From positions 1,929,001-1,993,000 of the forward strand of contig NZ_CP104467.1 of NCBI RefSeq assembly GCF_025369935.1: a DNA stretch of 64,000 nt, given 5' to 3'. Made by a program: the position numbers and the translations under genes. Within the stretch, counting starts at the first letter, position 1. Each line of letters starts with the position of its first letter. Under the pieces are notes generated by a model. The model was not told the DNA's origin. It ran no database searches and was given only the letters and a program-made list of their open reading frames with translations. Below, piece by piece: positions 17,141 to 26,584 of this stretch. Origin of the DNA: Paenibacillus andongensis (GTDB lineage Bacteria > Bacillota > Bacilli > Paenibacillales > NBRC-103111).

Positions 17141-17452
17141 ATGTTTCTATTGGCTGAAGGAACTGCCGATACAGGTGCGGTAGGATATTTGTATACATAC
17201 GGGCCCTTAGTGCTCATGTTCGTTGTTCTCTACTTCCTACTTATTCGTCCACAGCAGAAAAGACAGAAAACCCGTAATCAAATGCTTGGAGGATTGAAAA
17301 AAGGGGATAAGGTCGTTACCATTGGTGGGCTTCACGGAACGATTATGGAAATCACAGACGACATTTGTGTACTTCGTGTCAACGATGCGACAAAAATGAC
17401 ATTTGATCGTTCTGCTATCAATGCTGTTTCTCAAACAACAGCAAAAGAATAA
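17141..17452 (+). CDS. yajC: Preprotein translocase accessory subunit YajC
   Basis: 103 residues. Membrane partner of SecDF. One transmembrane helix (about 15-37, PLVLMFVVLYFLLIRPQQKR) ends in the signature RPQQKRQK. It is followed by a soluble domain with GDKVVTIGGLHGTI. AGGAGG stands before the ATG. Last gene of queA-tgt-yajC. Confidence 0.95.
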   Translation: MFLLAEGTADTGAVGYLYTYGPLVLMFVVLYFLLIRPQQKRQKTRNQMLGGLKKGDKVVTIGGLHGTIMEITDDICVLRVNDATKMTFDRSAINAVSQTTAKE

Positions 17453-17458
17453 AATAAA

Positions 17459-17495
17459 AAAGCGAGATCCTTCAATCAGGTTCTCGCTTTTTATT
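17459..17495. terminator. Terminator shared by yajC and the convergent PAP2 gene
   Basis: AAAGCGAGA/TCTCGCTTT stem flanked by A- and T-runs. Confidence 0.85.
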
Positions 17496-17513
17496 TGGTT
17501 TTCTACAAAGTGA

Positions 17514-18350
17514 TTATAGTTCATTATTCTTTAAGCGTTTTAGCAGAGCTTGCTCGCCAAGAACGAGACGGCCGTCGGCAATGCGTAAGCCAACTCTGGC
17601 TGCTACGACACCAAGCACAACTCCGGCACACATGTCAGACAACCAGTGGATGCCCAGATAAAAGATCGTGAAAATAATAAATGCCGAAGAGCAAGGAACG
17701 AATATTTTCCAAAACGTACTGCGGCTCTTCACTGCAATTACTGCCATCGAAACCGAGATCGATGTATGCAAGCTTGGGAAACAATTATCAAGTCCAGAGA
17801 GTGGCCGATAATCTTGCTCAAAGGTTGGGAACACATCTAGGATTAAAAGCTTAACATTAGGATGAAACGACCAAACTTCGTTAACTGGGAAAAACAGATA
17901 GAATGGAATAGCGATCATATAGTTGAACATGAGTGCGTAGCAAATGGCGTAAAAAAGTTTATAATTTTTTTGGTACGTATAAAGTGCAATCGATGCTATC
18001 ATTACAGCAGGAAAAATGACCACATAAAAATAACTGCTTACTAAAGTCAATGTATCGTTATGGAAAAAGTGCTGAATGGCTGAAACAAAGTTGCCTTCAA
18101 TGCCATAGATCGACTTGGTGAAATCGGTTTTGATATCGATGCTTTTTTCAACCCACATCTCGACTTTATTAAAAAATAGGATCGTAATCAGTGCCACAAA
18201 GTGAATGAGATACTTTCGAGAAGTAAATATTTCTTGAACAAAGCTTCCAGCAATATTAAATGGACTTTTGCGTGTCGCAGCAATCAGGAAAATTAAAACA
18301 GTAATCACTATATAGACCGTTGCATGCGTCATAGAATGAAAAGGGCTCAT
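17514..18350 (-). CDS. PAP2-family membrane phosphatase
   Basis: 278 residues with about six hydrophobic segments. The PAP2 active-site motifs are CFPSLHTSISVSMAV (motif 2, catalytic His, about residue 192) and YLGIHWLSDMCAG (motif 3, about residue 232). The first motif is weak, as in the PAP2_3 (Aur1/IPC synthase-like) branch. Such enzymes act on lipid phosphates or transfer head groups; the substrate is unknown. ATG follows AGGGGGAAAA. Single gene. Confidence 0.85.
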   Translation of the reverse strand: MSPFHSMTHATVYIVITVLIFLIAATRKSPFNIAGSFVQEIFTSRKYLIHFVALITILFFNKVEMWVEKSIDIKTDFTKSIYGIEGNFVSAIQHFFHNDTLTLVSSYFYVVIFPAVMIASIALYTYQKNYKLFYAICYALMFNYMIAIPFYLFFPVNEVWSFHPNVKLLILDVFPTFEQDYRPLSGLDNCFPSLHTSISVSMAVIAVKSRSTFWKIFVPCSSAFIIFTIFYLGIHWLSDMCAGVVLGVVAARVGLRIADGRLVLGEQALLKRLKNNEL

Positions 18351-18445
18351 GGTGTTTTCCCCCTAATATTGGAAATTATTTGCGGCAATAACTATGATAT
18401 TATACCACAATCTAAGGGGGAAAGTGATATCTTCACGGAAACGTC

Positions 18446-18871
18446 TTATTTTTGCGTGTTAACGCCGAGTATTCCACCTAATGCTCCTGACACGAAAAGG
18501 ATACATAGTAATTGAAGGGATTGAAGATTTAAACCTGCATCGAATGCAAGAAATCCCACCAAAAATATGAGGATAAAATAAACAAAACCAACAATACCCC
18601 CATGATACCAGCCGCGGTTTCCAGCTCTTTTGCCTGAAACCCAGCCACCAATAAATAAAGAAACTGCATGAATAATCGTAGTTAAAATATGCAGAGAGCT
18701 CTCTTGTGTGCTGGTTAAAAGAAGAAATAAAGACGTTACTATGGTTCCAATTGTCATCATGCTTAATGAATAAACAAGTCCGGAAAATAAAGGAGACGTT
18801 ATTCGAACCTGGCTGACCGTTTTCATAGGGTTCACAGGCCACCAATCCTTTCGTATATTCGTTCTTTTCAT
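18446..18871 (-). CDS. TIGR04086-type membrane protein (YrzE-like)
   Basis: 141 residues, four predicted transmembrane helices (about 28-48, 60-80, 88-110, 118-137). It has Gly-rich GGWVSGKRAGNRGWYHGG between helices 2 and 3. Resembles B. subtilis YrzE, which also lies between yajC and spoVB. The ATG at 18871 has no visible ribosome site. A GTG at codon 13 (18835) has AAAGGA 10 bases upstream and may be the true start. Function unknown. Confidence 0.7.
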   Translation of the reverse strand: MKRTNIRKDWWPVNPMKTVSQVRITSPLFSGLVYSLSMMTIGTIVTSLFLLLTSTQESSLHILTTIIHAVSLFIGGWVSGKRAGNRGWYHGGIVGFVYFILIFLVGFLAFDAGLNLQSLQLLCILFVSGALGGILGVNTQK

Positions 18872-18936
18872 TTAACATCATTGTATGGCCAAGCACATAG
18901 AATTAGTACAGACTGTTCAAAGGGAAGTGGATAATT

Positions 18937-20277
18937 ATGACGGAATTTTCTCAAGGTCCAGCTTTATGGCAAGCTATTATTGCCTTAATCATTTTTGCCG
19001 CGGCTTATGTTTGTATCTTGATTGAGAAATGGGATCGGATGTATACAGTATTAGGTGGAGCCCTTCTGATGGTAATTGTGGGTATTGTTCCTCTTGGAAA
19101 GGCAGTTACAATTTACGCGAACTGGCGAGTTCTTTTACTTATTACAAGCTTATTTGTTATTTCAAGCGTTTTTCAGAAAACCGGTATTATCGATTACACG
19201 GCAAGTCATATTCTACGAAAGTTTCGTTTAAAGCCAATTACAGTTCTACTTAGTTTGTCAGTCCTTTCTGCGATCATATCAGCGCTTTTGGACGGTTTAC
19301 TAGCTATAGCTGTACTGGTGCCCATCTTGCTGAAGACGACGAAAATGATGAAATTGTCACCAGTCCCTTTTCTGATTAGCATTCTCTTATCCGTGAATAT
19401 TGGAGGAGCTGCAACGCTCATGGGGAATTTGCCTAACCGAATGATTGGAGCTGCAGAGAACATATCAAATGGGGAAATGCTTATAAAGCTCGGGCCTCTT
19501 GTAATTATCTTGCTGGCCAACGTATATCTCGTAATATGGTTGATTTACGGGAAGAAGATGATTGTGGCAGAGTCGTATAAAAGAGAGCTGCTTACTTTAC
19601 AACCCGCCTCTTATTTGGCTTCAGATCGATGGTTCCTTGCTGGGAGCTGTTTAATCACCGGACTGACGTTGTTGGCTTTGTTCCTTCAAGGTGTTCTTGG
19701 ATGGAATGCTTCGTATATTGCTGCATGTGGGGCAGTGACTTTATTGGCTTTAAACTATAAAGAACTAGTCCAATTGGTGAAAAGAAGAGATTATCTTTCT
19801 GTATGGCAAGGTTTGAGAGAAACACAATTGCTCTTTTTCTTTGGATTATTCATCATGATTGGCGGTTTAACATATGCGGGGATTAGCGGATTTATTGCAA
19901 TGAGAGGTTTAGAAATCAGTCAAGGGAACATCCCCTTCTTATCCATTCTTCTGTTATGGCTTACTGGCTTTGGCTCTGCCATGATGGACTACATTCCTTA
20001 TACGGCAGCCATGATTCCAATCGTAGATCATATGGGCAGCATGCTGCAAAATGCAAATGGTATCTCAACCGTTTCCTCCTTATGGTGGTCCTTAATCGTT
20101 GGAACTGCCGTTGGGAGCGGGGTAACTCTTCTGAGTTCTATGACCAGCATGTATGCGGCCGCTCTTTCTGATCAGGAAGGAGGAGGGCTAACTCAACGTG
20201 GCTATTTTATCGTGGCAGCCCCAATTTCCCTGCTTTTATTCATAGCAGCTACTATTTATTTCAAGTTGTTTCTGTAG
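18937..20277 (+). CDS. ArsB/NhaD-superfamily ion transporter
   Basis: 446 residues with 11-12 transmembrane helices. The conserved loops SALLDGLLAIAVLVPI, LLSVNIGGAATLMGNLPNRM and GSAMMDYIPYTAAMIPIV (about 345) match the two inverted-repeat ends of the ArsB/NhaD/CitMHS fold. Members move Na+/H+, arsenite or dicarboxylates; there is no ars gene here, so a Na+/H+ or anion role is open. ATG follows GGGAAGTGG with 7 bases between. Confidence 0.8.
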   Translation: MTEFSQGPALWQAIIALIIFAAAYVCILIEKWDRMYTVLGGALLMVIVGIVPLGKAVTIYANWRVLLLITSLFVISSVFQKTGIIDYTASHILRKFRLKPITVLLSLSVLSAIISALLDGLLAIAVLVPILLKTTKMMKLSPVPFLISILLSVNIGGAATLMGNLPNRMIGAAENISNGEMLIKLGPLVIILLANVYLVIWLIYGKKMIVAESYKRELLTLQPASYLASDRWFLAGSCLITGLTLLALFLQGVLGWNASYIAACGAVTLLALNYKELVQLVKRRDYLSVWQGLRETQLLFFFGLFIMIGGLTYAGISGFIAMRGLEISQGNIPFLSILLLWLTGFGSAMMDYIPYTAAMIPIVDHMGSMLQNANGISTVSSLWWSLIVGTAVGSGVTLLSSMTSMYAAALSDQEGGGLTQRGYFIVAAPISLLLFIAATIYFKLFL

Positions 20278-20385
20278 GAATTGCCAACAATTGAATACGT
20301 AAATTCTGCATGATGAAGTGCATGAGCGGTCAGAATACCATTGAACTCCGGGAACAAGCAAGAGCTTAATCAGGGGAGGCTAACA

Positions 20386-21102
20386 ATGGAGATTCTGACC
20401 ATTTTTTTACGTACCGTGCTGATCTATTTTGTTGTTTTTCTCATGTTAAGGATCATGGGGAAACGTGAAATTGGTAAACTTTCGCTGTTTGATCTTGTGA
20501 TCTCGATTATGATTGCAGAAATTGCAGTCTTTGTTATTGAGGATACCGAGAAACCACTCATGGATGGGCTTGTCCCTATGACAACGCTGGTGCTCATCCA
20601 AATCTTAATTGCATTTATTACGTTAAAAAGTAGAATGGTTCGAGTTCTTTTTGACGGAAAACCGAGCGTCTTAATCAACAAAGGTAAGATTGACCGGGAG
20701 GAAATGAAGAAGCATCGATATAATTTAGATGATTTGATGCAGCAGCTAAGACAAAATAAGATTATCAATGTGGCAGACGTGGAGTTCGCGGTGTTAGAAC
20801 CTTCGGGGAAATTAAGTGTATTGGAAAGAAAAGTAAAAGAGACAGAGACAAAGACTGTGGAAGTTACAAAGCCTGAGACAGCCGAAGTCAGTGATGGAAT
20901 AAAAGGGACGATTCGCTATGAAGGACTTCCGCTGCCTCTCATTATGGATGGTAAAGTGCAAGATGAGAATTTGGATAAAATAGGAAAAACCAGATTTTGG
21001 CTGAAAAATCAGCTCCAAGCTAAAGGAGTGCGTGATTTTAAAGAAGTGTTTTACTTCTCCATTGATCATAAAGGGCGAATGTTTCTAGATCGAAAAAGAT
21101 AA
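20386..21102 (+). CDS. DUF421 membrane protein (YrbG/YetF-like)
   Basis: 238 residues. Three N-terminal helices (about 1-80) contain the signature RIMGKREIGKLSLFDLVISI. A cytoplasmic domain with VLFDGKPSVLINKGKI follows, and a charged linker of EVTKPETAE type near residue 165. YetF-type proteins have been linked to spore membrane rigidity and germination; B. subtilis yrbG has this same position next to spoVB. GGGAGG is 7 bases before the ATG. Only 8 bases separate its stop from the convergent spoVB stop. Confidence 0.88.
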   Translation: MEILTIFLRTVLIYFVVFLMLRIMGKREIGKLSLFDLVISIMIAEIAVFVIEDTEKPLMDGLVPMTTLVLIQILIAFITLKSRMVRVLFDGKPSVLINKGKIDREEMKKHRYNLDDLMQQLRQNKIINVADVEFAVLEPSGKLSVLERKVKETETKTVEVTKPETAEVSDGIKGTIRYEGLPLPLIMDGKVQDENLDKIGKTRFWLKNQLQAKGVRDFKEVFYFSIDHKGRMFLDRKR

Positions 21103-21110
21103 GTTGCTCA

Positions 21111-22682
21111 TCAGCGAATGATTTTTTTGCCCATGTTCATAAGCCGGCTTATATCCTTTAAGCTAATTAGGCGAAATACAGTAATGAACATTAAATACAC
21201 AATAAACCCTATTAGAAATGAGGTTAAAAAACGAAGCCAATCGGTTGAAGTCCAAGGCGTGTACATGACGAAGTAACTGCAGAGCCCGGAAAGCGCCATA
21301 GCCGCTCCAATTTTACCGAAATCACTGCCTTCCATACGAAATTTCAACAGGCGTACAACACTATTCCAATGCAGAAGCGTTACCAAGACGATGTTCACAT
21401 TGATGGCAAAAACAGCTCCGTGTATGCCCATTTCCGGCTTGCTGGCTAACCAATAGATAAGAATAAGCTTAACAGATGAGCCAATCAAGGTGTTGATTAA
21501 AGCGGCTCCTGGCTTATTCAATGCCTGCAAGGCGGACTGTAACGGAGCTTGAAAATAAATAAATATCGCGATAGGAGCCATCATTTTCAACATGACCCCT
21601 ACATCGGGTTGATTGTACATGTAGGTACAGATCGGTTCAGCCAGAACGAACATAAGAACAGCGAATGGAGCGCCGGTTACTAAAGCCAGTTTCAAGGCTT
21701 GATGCAGCCGCATGTGAATCGTTTTGATATCTTTACGGGCAAGGGCTTCACTTAAAGAGGGAACGAGCGAGACCGACAATGACATCGTAAGAGCGCTAGG
21801 CAGAAGTATGATGGGGATAATCATCCCTTGTAAGGCACCATATTGGGCTGTAGCCAATGAAGTTGAAATACCGGCAATCGCTAGACTTTGTGCAATCAGA
21901 ATGGATTCAAACAGGTAGGAGCTTGCCCCAATCAATTTACTGCCTGTTATAGGGATAGCAATTCGCATAATCCTACGAAAATTTGTAAGCCGGCCATTCG
22001 TTTTATTCGCACCAATTTGCGCGATAGGAGCTTTGGGAGATGCTTTCTTGTCGTACTTGAAATGGATGGCTAAGACGACGAGGCCGCCAATTTCTCCTGC
22101 TAGGACACCCATCATTGCCCCGGCTGCTGCATATTCGATCCCATAGGGGATCATGACATACGAACAAACGAGAACCATGACAATACGGATGAGTGTCTCC
22201 ATAATTTGAGAAGTAGCGGTAGGGATCATATTCTGTCTTCCCTGAAAATAGCCGCGATACACAGCGGAGATTCCGATGATCGGGATCATTGGACTCATAC
22301 ACAGGAATGTGTAGTAAACTCGTGAGTCTGTTAATAAATGAGATGTAATCCACGAAGCTCCTACAACACAAGCGATCGTAAATACGATACTGAGACAAAT
22401 GGTAATGGCTAACGAAATTTTTAGAATACTGCGGATTCTCGTTTCGTTGTGTTCAGCCTCTGCTTCTGCTATCAACTTAGCAATTGCGACAGGTATCCCA
22501 CCTGTTATAATAGTTAAGATGACGGACAAGAATGGCCAGCCCATATGATAAATACCGATACCTTCAGCACCGATGACACGCGGTAATGTAATTCTAGGTA
22601 TGAAGCCAAGAATACGGTTCAAAATGCCTGCGGCTAACAGGATCATCGTGCCTCTAATAAACGACTGCTTGGTCACTGCCAT
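21111..22682 (-). CDS. spoVB: Stage V sporulation protein B (MurJ/MATE-like flippase family)
   Basis: 523 residues, about 14 transmembrane helices. It begins KQSFIRGTMILLAAGILNRI, with SpoVB blocks GAEGIGIYHMGWPF, MSPMIPIIGISAVYRGYFQG and SLSVSLVPSLSEALAR. Belongs to the polysaccharide-transport superfamily with lipid II flippases and is needed for spore cortex synthesis in B. subtilis. A CATANNNT motif (CATAGGAT) about 25 bases upstream would suit a SigE -10 box, but no convincing -35 was found. Confidence 0.92.
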   Translation of the reverse strand: MAVTKQSFIRGTMILLAAGILNRILGFIPRITLPRVIGAEGIGIYHMGWPFLSVILTIITGGIPVAIAKLIAEAEAEHNETRIRSILKISLAITICLSIVFTIACVVGASWITSHLLTDSRVYYTFLCMSPMIPIIGISAVYRGYFQGRQNMIPTATSQIMETLIRIVMVLVCSYVMIPYGIEYAAAGAMMGVLAGEIGGLVVLAIHFKYDKKASPKAPIAQIGANKTNGRLTNFRRIMRIAIPITGSKLIGASSYLFESILIAQSLAIAGISTSLATAQYGALQGMIIPIILLPSALTMSLSVSLVPSLSEALARKDIKTIHMRLHQALKLALVTGAPFAVLMFVLAEPICTYMYNQPDVGVMLKMMAPIAIFIYFQAPLQSALQALNKPGAALINTLIGSSVKLILIYWLASKPEMGIHGAVFAINVNIVLVTLLHWNSVVRLLKFRMEGSDFGKIGAAMALSGLCSYFVMYTPWTSTDWLRFLTSFLIGFIVYLMFITVFRLISLKDISRLMNMGKKIIR

Positions 22683-22841
22683 TCCCTCTTCCGATACGTG
22701 TCATATCCTATGACTATGCGAAGGCTGGCCAAGCTCATGCTAACATTTTGTGGACAGGTCGCAGTTTGCAGGAAAATGGTGGATGAACAGCGAATTATTC
22801 TAATTGAGTACAGGTAAGTCAGACCTTAGGAGGTTCTCCCA

Positions 22842-23192
22842 ATGAACGGAGAAGATAACGATCAAGTACCTCATCATCCTGAGGACATTAAGAATGAACA
22901 GTCAGAGGTTAGCGAGACAGCATCCATAGACTCAGATGAAGATGAGGTTTCCCTTACGGATATAGAACTCAATGAGCTTATCGAAAGCTTATGTCTAAGC
23001 AAAGTTGAAGAATTTATTATGCTTGGCTACGAACATGTGAGCGGGAAAGATATATGGGATTGCGTTAGTGACAAATACCGTAAAACAGGTGTCCCTTCGC
23101 TCCATCAAATCGTAAATGACATTTTGTCGCTCAAATCAACGGCGTTCATGAACTGGATGACGATTAGTATGTATAGAGGGGCCCAATTCTAA
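22842..23192 (+). CDS. comN: Post-transcriptional regulator ComN
   Basis: 116 residues. The C-terminal half has the ComN/YrzD pattern SKVEEFIMLGYEHVSGKDIW. The first 45 residues are an acidic tail-like extension absent from the shorter Bacillus form (98 residues). In B. subtilis ComN acts on comE mRNA; its gene lies beside spoVB and secDF as here. AGGAGG is 9 bases before the ATG. Confidence 0.85.
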   Translation: MNGEDNDQVPHHPEDIKNEQSEVSETASIDSDEDEVSLTDIELNELIESLCLSKVEEFIMLGYEHVSGKDIWDCVSDKYRKTGVPSLHQIVNDILSLKSTAFMNWMTISMYRGAQF

Positions 23193-23209
23193 GAATGGGC
23201 TTATTTTTA
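23179..23209 (+). terminator. Terminator overlapping the comN stop
   Basis: GCCCAATTC-TAA-GAATGGGC, where the loop contains the stop codon, then TTATTTTT. Confidence 0.65.
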
Positions 23210-23225
23210 CGTGAAACGACTTAAA

Positions 23226-23254
23226 TTGACTCGATTTTCAGACCTGAGTATAAT
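23226..23254 (+). promoter_or_regulatory. SigA promoter of secD-secF
   Basis: TTGACT (23226-23231), 17-bp spacer, TATAAT (23249-23254). Confidence 0.85.
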
Positions 23255-23289
23255 AGGCATATTGAGTATGGAAGGGAGACAAGCAAGAG

Positions 23290-24525
23290 ATGGTGGATTG
23301 GAAACGAATATCGTTCTTTTTTCTAACGGTTGTGATTGTTCTCGGCGCGATCGGAGCAACAAGCCCTAGTCTAGTAGATCGAATTAAGCTTGGATTAGAT
23401 TTAAAAGGCGGGTTTGAAATTTTATACACCGCAGAGCCTTTGGCTGCTGGTGCACCATTGACGAAGGAAACGCTTACGCAAGCAGCAGAAAGTCTTGCGA
23501 AACGAGCTGACTCCCTTGGTGTAGCCGAACCTGAGGTTTATCCGGAAGGAACGGATCGCATTCGTGTACGTCTTGCGGGTGTGAAAAATGAGGAAGAAGT
23601 TAGAGGCTTAATGTCTAAGCCTTCGGTACTTACCTTCAGAGGTCCGGATGGAACGGTTTATATGAACGGGACAGATTTCGTAGAAAACGCGGCTAAATTA
23701 AGCTACGATCCGAATACGAAGCAACCGATTGTCGAAATCAAGATGAAAAGCAGAGAGAAATTTAAAGAAGTAACGACTAAGCTTGTTGGAAGTACCTTGT
23801 CCATCTACTTGGATGATGAAGTGAAGTCGACAGCATCTGTTAATTTTCCCATTGACAGTGATTCAGCGATTATTACACAAACAAGTGTAGCGGAAGCAAC
23901 GAAAGTAGCCAAGATGATTAACTTGGGTGCGATGCCATTGAAATTAACAGAGAAATATATCCAGCGTGTGGATGCCACTTTAGGCCAAGCATCGCTTCAC
24001 CAAACGGCTAGAGCTGGTTTGATTGCTTCGATCTTAATCTTTATCTTCATGGTACTGTATTACCGTGTGCCAGGACTTGTGGCTGCCTTTACACTGATTA
24101 CTTACGTATGGGTACTACTGGCTATATTTGACTTTATGAATGCGACACTCACGCTTCCAGGTATTGCGGCCCTCGTCTTGGGAGCAGGTATGGCGGTTGA
24201 TGCGAACATTATCACCTATGAAAGAATACGCGAGGAGATCCGTGCAGGTAAGAGTATTCTCTCATCCTTGAAGTCGGGATCCAAACACTCACTTCGTACG
24301 ATCATGGACGCTAACGTAACAAATTTAATTGCAGGTATTGTTCTTTATTATGTCGGGAATGGCGCCATTCGTGGATTCGCGGTTATAACGATGATGAGTA
24401 TTATTATCAGTATCTTAACGAACGTATTGTTCTCCAGATGGCTGCTTCATCTTATCATACGGGGCAACTTGCTGAAAAAGCCAAGTTATTTCGGTGTGAA
24501 GGAGGCAGACATTCGTGGACTCTAA
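23290..24525 (+). CDS. secD: Protein translocase subunit SecD
   Basis: 411 residues. Uses the proton gradient to assist SecYEG-driven export. TM1 (about 5-25) precedes the family motif IKLGLDLKGGFEILY. The extracytoplasmic P1 region spans about 60-230. Five C-terminal helices include VLGAGMAVDANIITYERIREEI (about 297). In B. subtilis secD and secF are one fused gene; here they are separate with a 11-base overlap. Confidence 0.95.
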   Translation: MVDWKRISFFFLTVVIVLGAIGATSPSLVDRIKLGLDLKGGFEILYTAEPLAAGAPLTKETLTQAAESLAKRADSLGVAEPEVYPEGTDRIRVRLAGVKNEEEVRGLMSKPSVLTFRGPDGTVYMNGTDFVENAAKLSYDPNTKQPIVEIKMKSREKFKEVTTKLVGSTLSIYLDDEVKSTASVNFPIDSDSAIITQTSVAEATKVAKMINLGAMPLKLTEKYIQRVDATLGQASLHQTARAGLIASILIFIFMVLYYRVPGLVAAFTLITYVWVLLAIFDFMNATLTLPGIAALVLGAGMAVDANIITYERIREEIRAGKSILSSLKSGSKHSLRTIMDANVTNLIAGIVLYYVGNGAIRGFAVITMMSIIISILTNVLFSRWLLHLIIRGNLLKKPSYFGVKEADIRGL

Positions 24526-25441
24526 GAAAAAGTTTGATTTTGTAAAAAACCGCAATAAATTTTTTGTCGTTTCGATAGCTTTACTTGTTATTGGACTAGC
24601 CGTTATGCTGTTCTCAGGCATGAACTTCGGTGTTGATTTTAAAGCAGGAACGAATATTGATCTTGTCGTTGGCAAGCAACTAGACAAGGCCAAGGTTGAA
24701 GAGATTTTACATACTCTTACAACGAATGGCGATGTAAAATCGAACTTTGCGGATCCAACAATCGGCGGTAATAACAGTGATCGTGTCTCCATCCGATTCG
24801 ATGATGTTTTGAATGATGATACGGTTAATAAAATCCAAAAAGCATTCGCAACTGCTTATGGCACTGAGGTTTCCAAAGAAATCAACACCGTTGATCCACA
24901 ATTAGCGAAGGAATTGTTGCTTAAAGCGGTATATGCTGTTGCCATTTCCAGCGTTTTGATTTGTTTGTATGTCAGTATTCGTTTCGAATGGCGCTTTGCC
25001 GTAGCAGCGATTATTGCCATACTTCATGATGCTTTTATGGTTATCGCCGTGTTTGCGATTTTCCGCCTTGAAGTGAACTTACCGTTCCTAGCGGCTGTTT
25101 TGACCACAATCGGTTATTCCATCAATGATAAAATCGTTATTTTTGACCGTATTCGTGAAAATCTACGATTTGCTAAACTCAAAACGGACGCGGATCTCGT
25201 TGCATTAGTCAACGATAGTATCTGGCAGACGATGGCGCGTAACATCAATACCGTATTAGTGGTGTTGTTAGCCGCAGGCTGTTTGTATATTTTCGGTAGT
25301 GAGTCCATTAAACTTTTCGCACTTGCGAAATTAATCGGTTTAACAAGTGGAGCTTATTCGTCTATTTTCATTGCATGTTCTCTGTGGTATTTATTGAAAA
25401 GAAAATCTTTAAGTAGTTCTAAAAAGAAAGCTGCAGCGTAA
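24515..25441 (+). CDS. secF: Protein translocase subunit SecF
   Basis: 308 residues. Motif FGVDFKAGTNIDL (about residue 40) follows TM1. Five C-terminal helices carry TTIGYSINDKIVIFDRIRENL (about 200). The GTG start at 24515 lies inside secD and has AAGGAGG 9 bases upstream. Partner of SecD and YajC. Confidence 0.95.
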   Translation: MDSKKKFDFVKNRNKFFVVSIALLVIGLAVMLFSGMNFGVDFKAGTNIDLVVGKQLDKAKVEEILHTLTTNGDVKSNFADPTIGGNNSDRVSIRFDDVLNDDTVNKIQKAFATAYGTEVSKEINTVDPQLAKELLLKAVYAVAISSVLICLYVSIRFEWRFAVAAIIAILHDAFMVIAVFAIFRLEVNLPFLAAVLTTIGYSINDKIVIFDRIRENLRFAKLKTDADLVALVNDSIWQTMARNINTVLVVLLAAGCLYIFGSESIKLFALAKLIGLTSGAYSSIFIACSLWYLLKRKSLSSSKKKAAA

Positions 25442-25454
25442 TAACCATAATAAC

Positions 25455-25482
25455 CGGCCGCGTGAATGTTGCGCGGCCTTTG
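25455..25482 (+). terminator. Possible weak terminator after secF
   Basis: GGCCGCG/CGCGGCC stem, but only TTTG follows, so transcription may continue into the next gene. Confidence 0.4.
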
Positions 25483-25506
25483 TATCCGTTCAGGGGGAGT
25501 GTACAC

Positions 25507-26457
25507 GTGAATGACGAGCGTTTTCAAAAGACAGAACTCACTGTCTGGGTAGGTCTTGCCGGCAATGTAGCTCTTGCCTGTCTCAAGGTTATTGTTGGGT
25601 TTATGTCGCAAAGTAAAGCACTTCTCGCTGACGCGGTACATTCAGCATCTGAGGCAGTAAGTTCTGTTGATGCATTAATTAAACGAAGAGCTGCAGAAGT
25701 GGTGCCTCAAGAAGCTTACCCTAATCGTCAAGATAAGAAGGTATCCATCACATCTATTCTGCTGTCGATAGTTATTCTAGTCCTAGGTGTTGAACTGGGC
25801 ATCTCAACCATCAAATCCATATGGGTCGACGTAGAGCATGCTCCTAAGGTGTATGCACTTGTTGCCATTGGGATTTCGCTCTTGGTAAAAGAGATGATGT
25901 TTCAATATACATACAGGTTGGGCAAGCGTTTGGGGTCTCAGGAATTAATTGCTAATAGCTGGGGACACCGTTCCGATATATACTCTTCTATTGTAGCTCT
26001 CATAGGTGTGCTAGGTGCTTTAATGGGCAATTACCTAAACCTATCTTTCCTTTATTATTTGGATTCACTTGCGGGATTATTTATATCTCTAATGGTGGTG
26101 AAGATGGGATATTCGTTACTTAAGGAAGCTTTACATACGAAATCGGATTACGTATTGCTGCAGGAAGATGCCGCTGAACTGATTGCTGCCGTACAAATGA
26201 TTAAAGGCGTAATAACCGTCGATGATTTGCAGGCAAGGGAACATGGCCATTATGTCGTTGTCGTTATCAAAATTAGCGTGAATCCAAGGGTATCTGTTTG
26301 GGAAGGGCATGAAGTCTCCAAAAAGATTAAAAAGCAGTTGATGAAACGATTCCATCATGTTTCCGATGTTTTTGTTCAAGTAAACCCTTATGATGCAGGA
26401 TATCCTTACAAAAATAATACGGATTCCGAACTTAATGAATCTTCCGTTATTCACTAA
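25507..26457 (+). CDS. Cation diffusion facilitator family transporter
   Basis: 316 residues. Proton-coupled efflux of Zn2+, Mn2+, Fe2+ or similar. Six transmembrane helices (about 15-215). Metal-site residues are in ALLADAVHSASEAVSS (TM2) and IANSWGHRSDIYSS (TM5). A C-terminal cytoplasmic domain (about 220-305) follows. GTG at 25507 with GGGGGAG 8 bases upstream. Upstream of recJ, as in many Paenibacillus-type arrangements; metal not readable. Confidence 0.9.
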   Translation: MNDERFQKTELTVWVGLAGNVALACLKVIVGFMSQSKALLADAVHSASEAVSSVDALIKRRAAEVVPQEAYPNRQDKKVSITSILLSIVILVLGVELGISTIKSIWVDVEHAPKVYALVAIGISLLVKEMMFQYTYRLGKRLGSQELIANSWGHRSDIYSSIVALIGVLGALMGNYLNLSFLYYLDSLAGLFISLMVVKMGYSLLKEALHTKSDYVLLQEDAAELIAAVQMIKGVITVDDLQAREHGHYVVVVIKISVNPRVSVWEGHEVSKKIKKQLMKRFHHVSDVFVQVNPYDAGYPYKNNTDSELNESSVIH

Positions 26458-26463
26458 AAAAGC

Positions 26464-26573
26464 GCATTGCAAAGCAAAACGCTAAGACTATGCATACGAA
26501 GACAGTTTTCCATACGGAAAACTCTTAGCTAATGCTTACGAAGAAAGTTTTGCAAAGCAAAACTCTAAGGAGG
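26464..26573 (+). repeat. Tandem hairpin repeats ending in the recJ ribosome-binding site
   Basis: Unit 2 starts at 26490 (ATGCATACGAAGACAGTTTT) and unit 3 at 26532 (ATGCTTACGAAGAAAGTTTT), period 42. A decayed unit at 26464-26487 precedes them. Stems differ but stay paired: GTTTTCC/GGAAAAC in unit 2 and GTTTTGC/GCAAAAC in unit 3. Unit 3 ends in CTAAGGAGG (26565-26573). Confidence 0.85.
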
Positions 26574-26584
26574 ACACTACCCAA

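Noticed and set aside
18459..18896. 145-residue frame overlapping the YrzE-like gene
   Set aside because: Out of frame with the four-helix TIGR04086-like protein; composition unlike a real protein.
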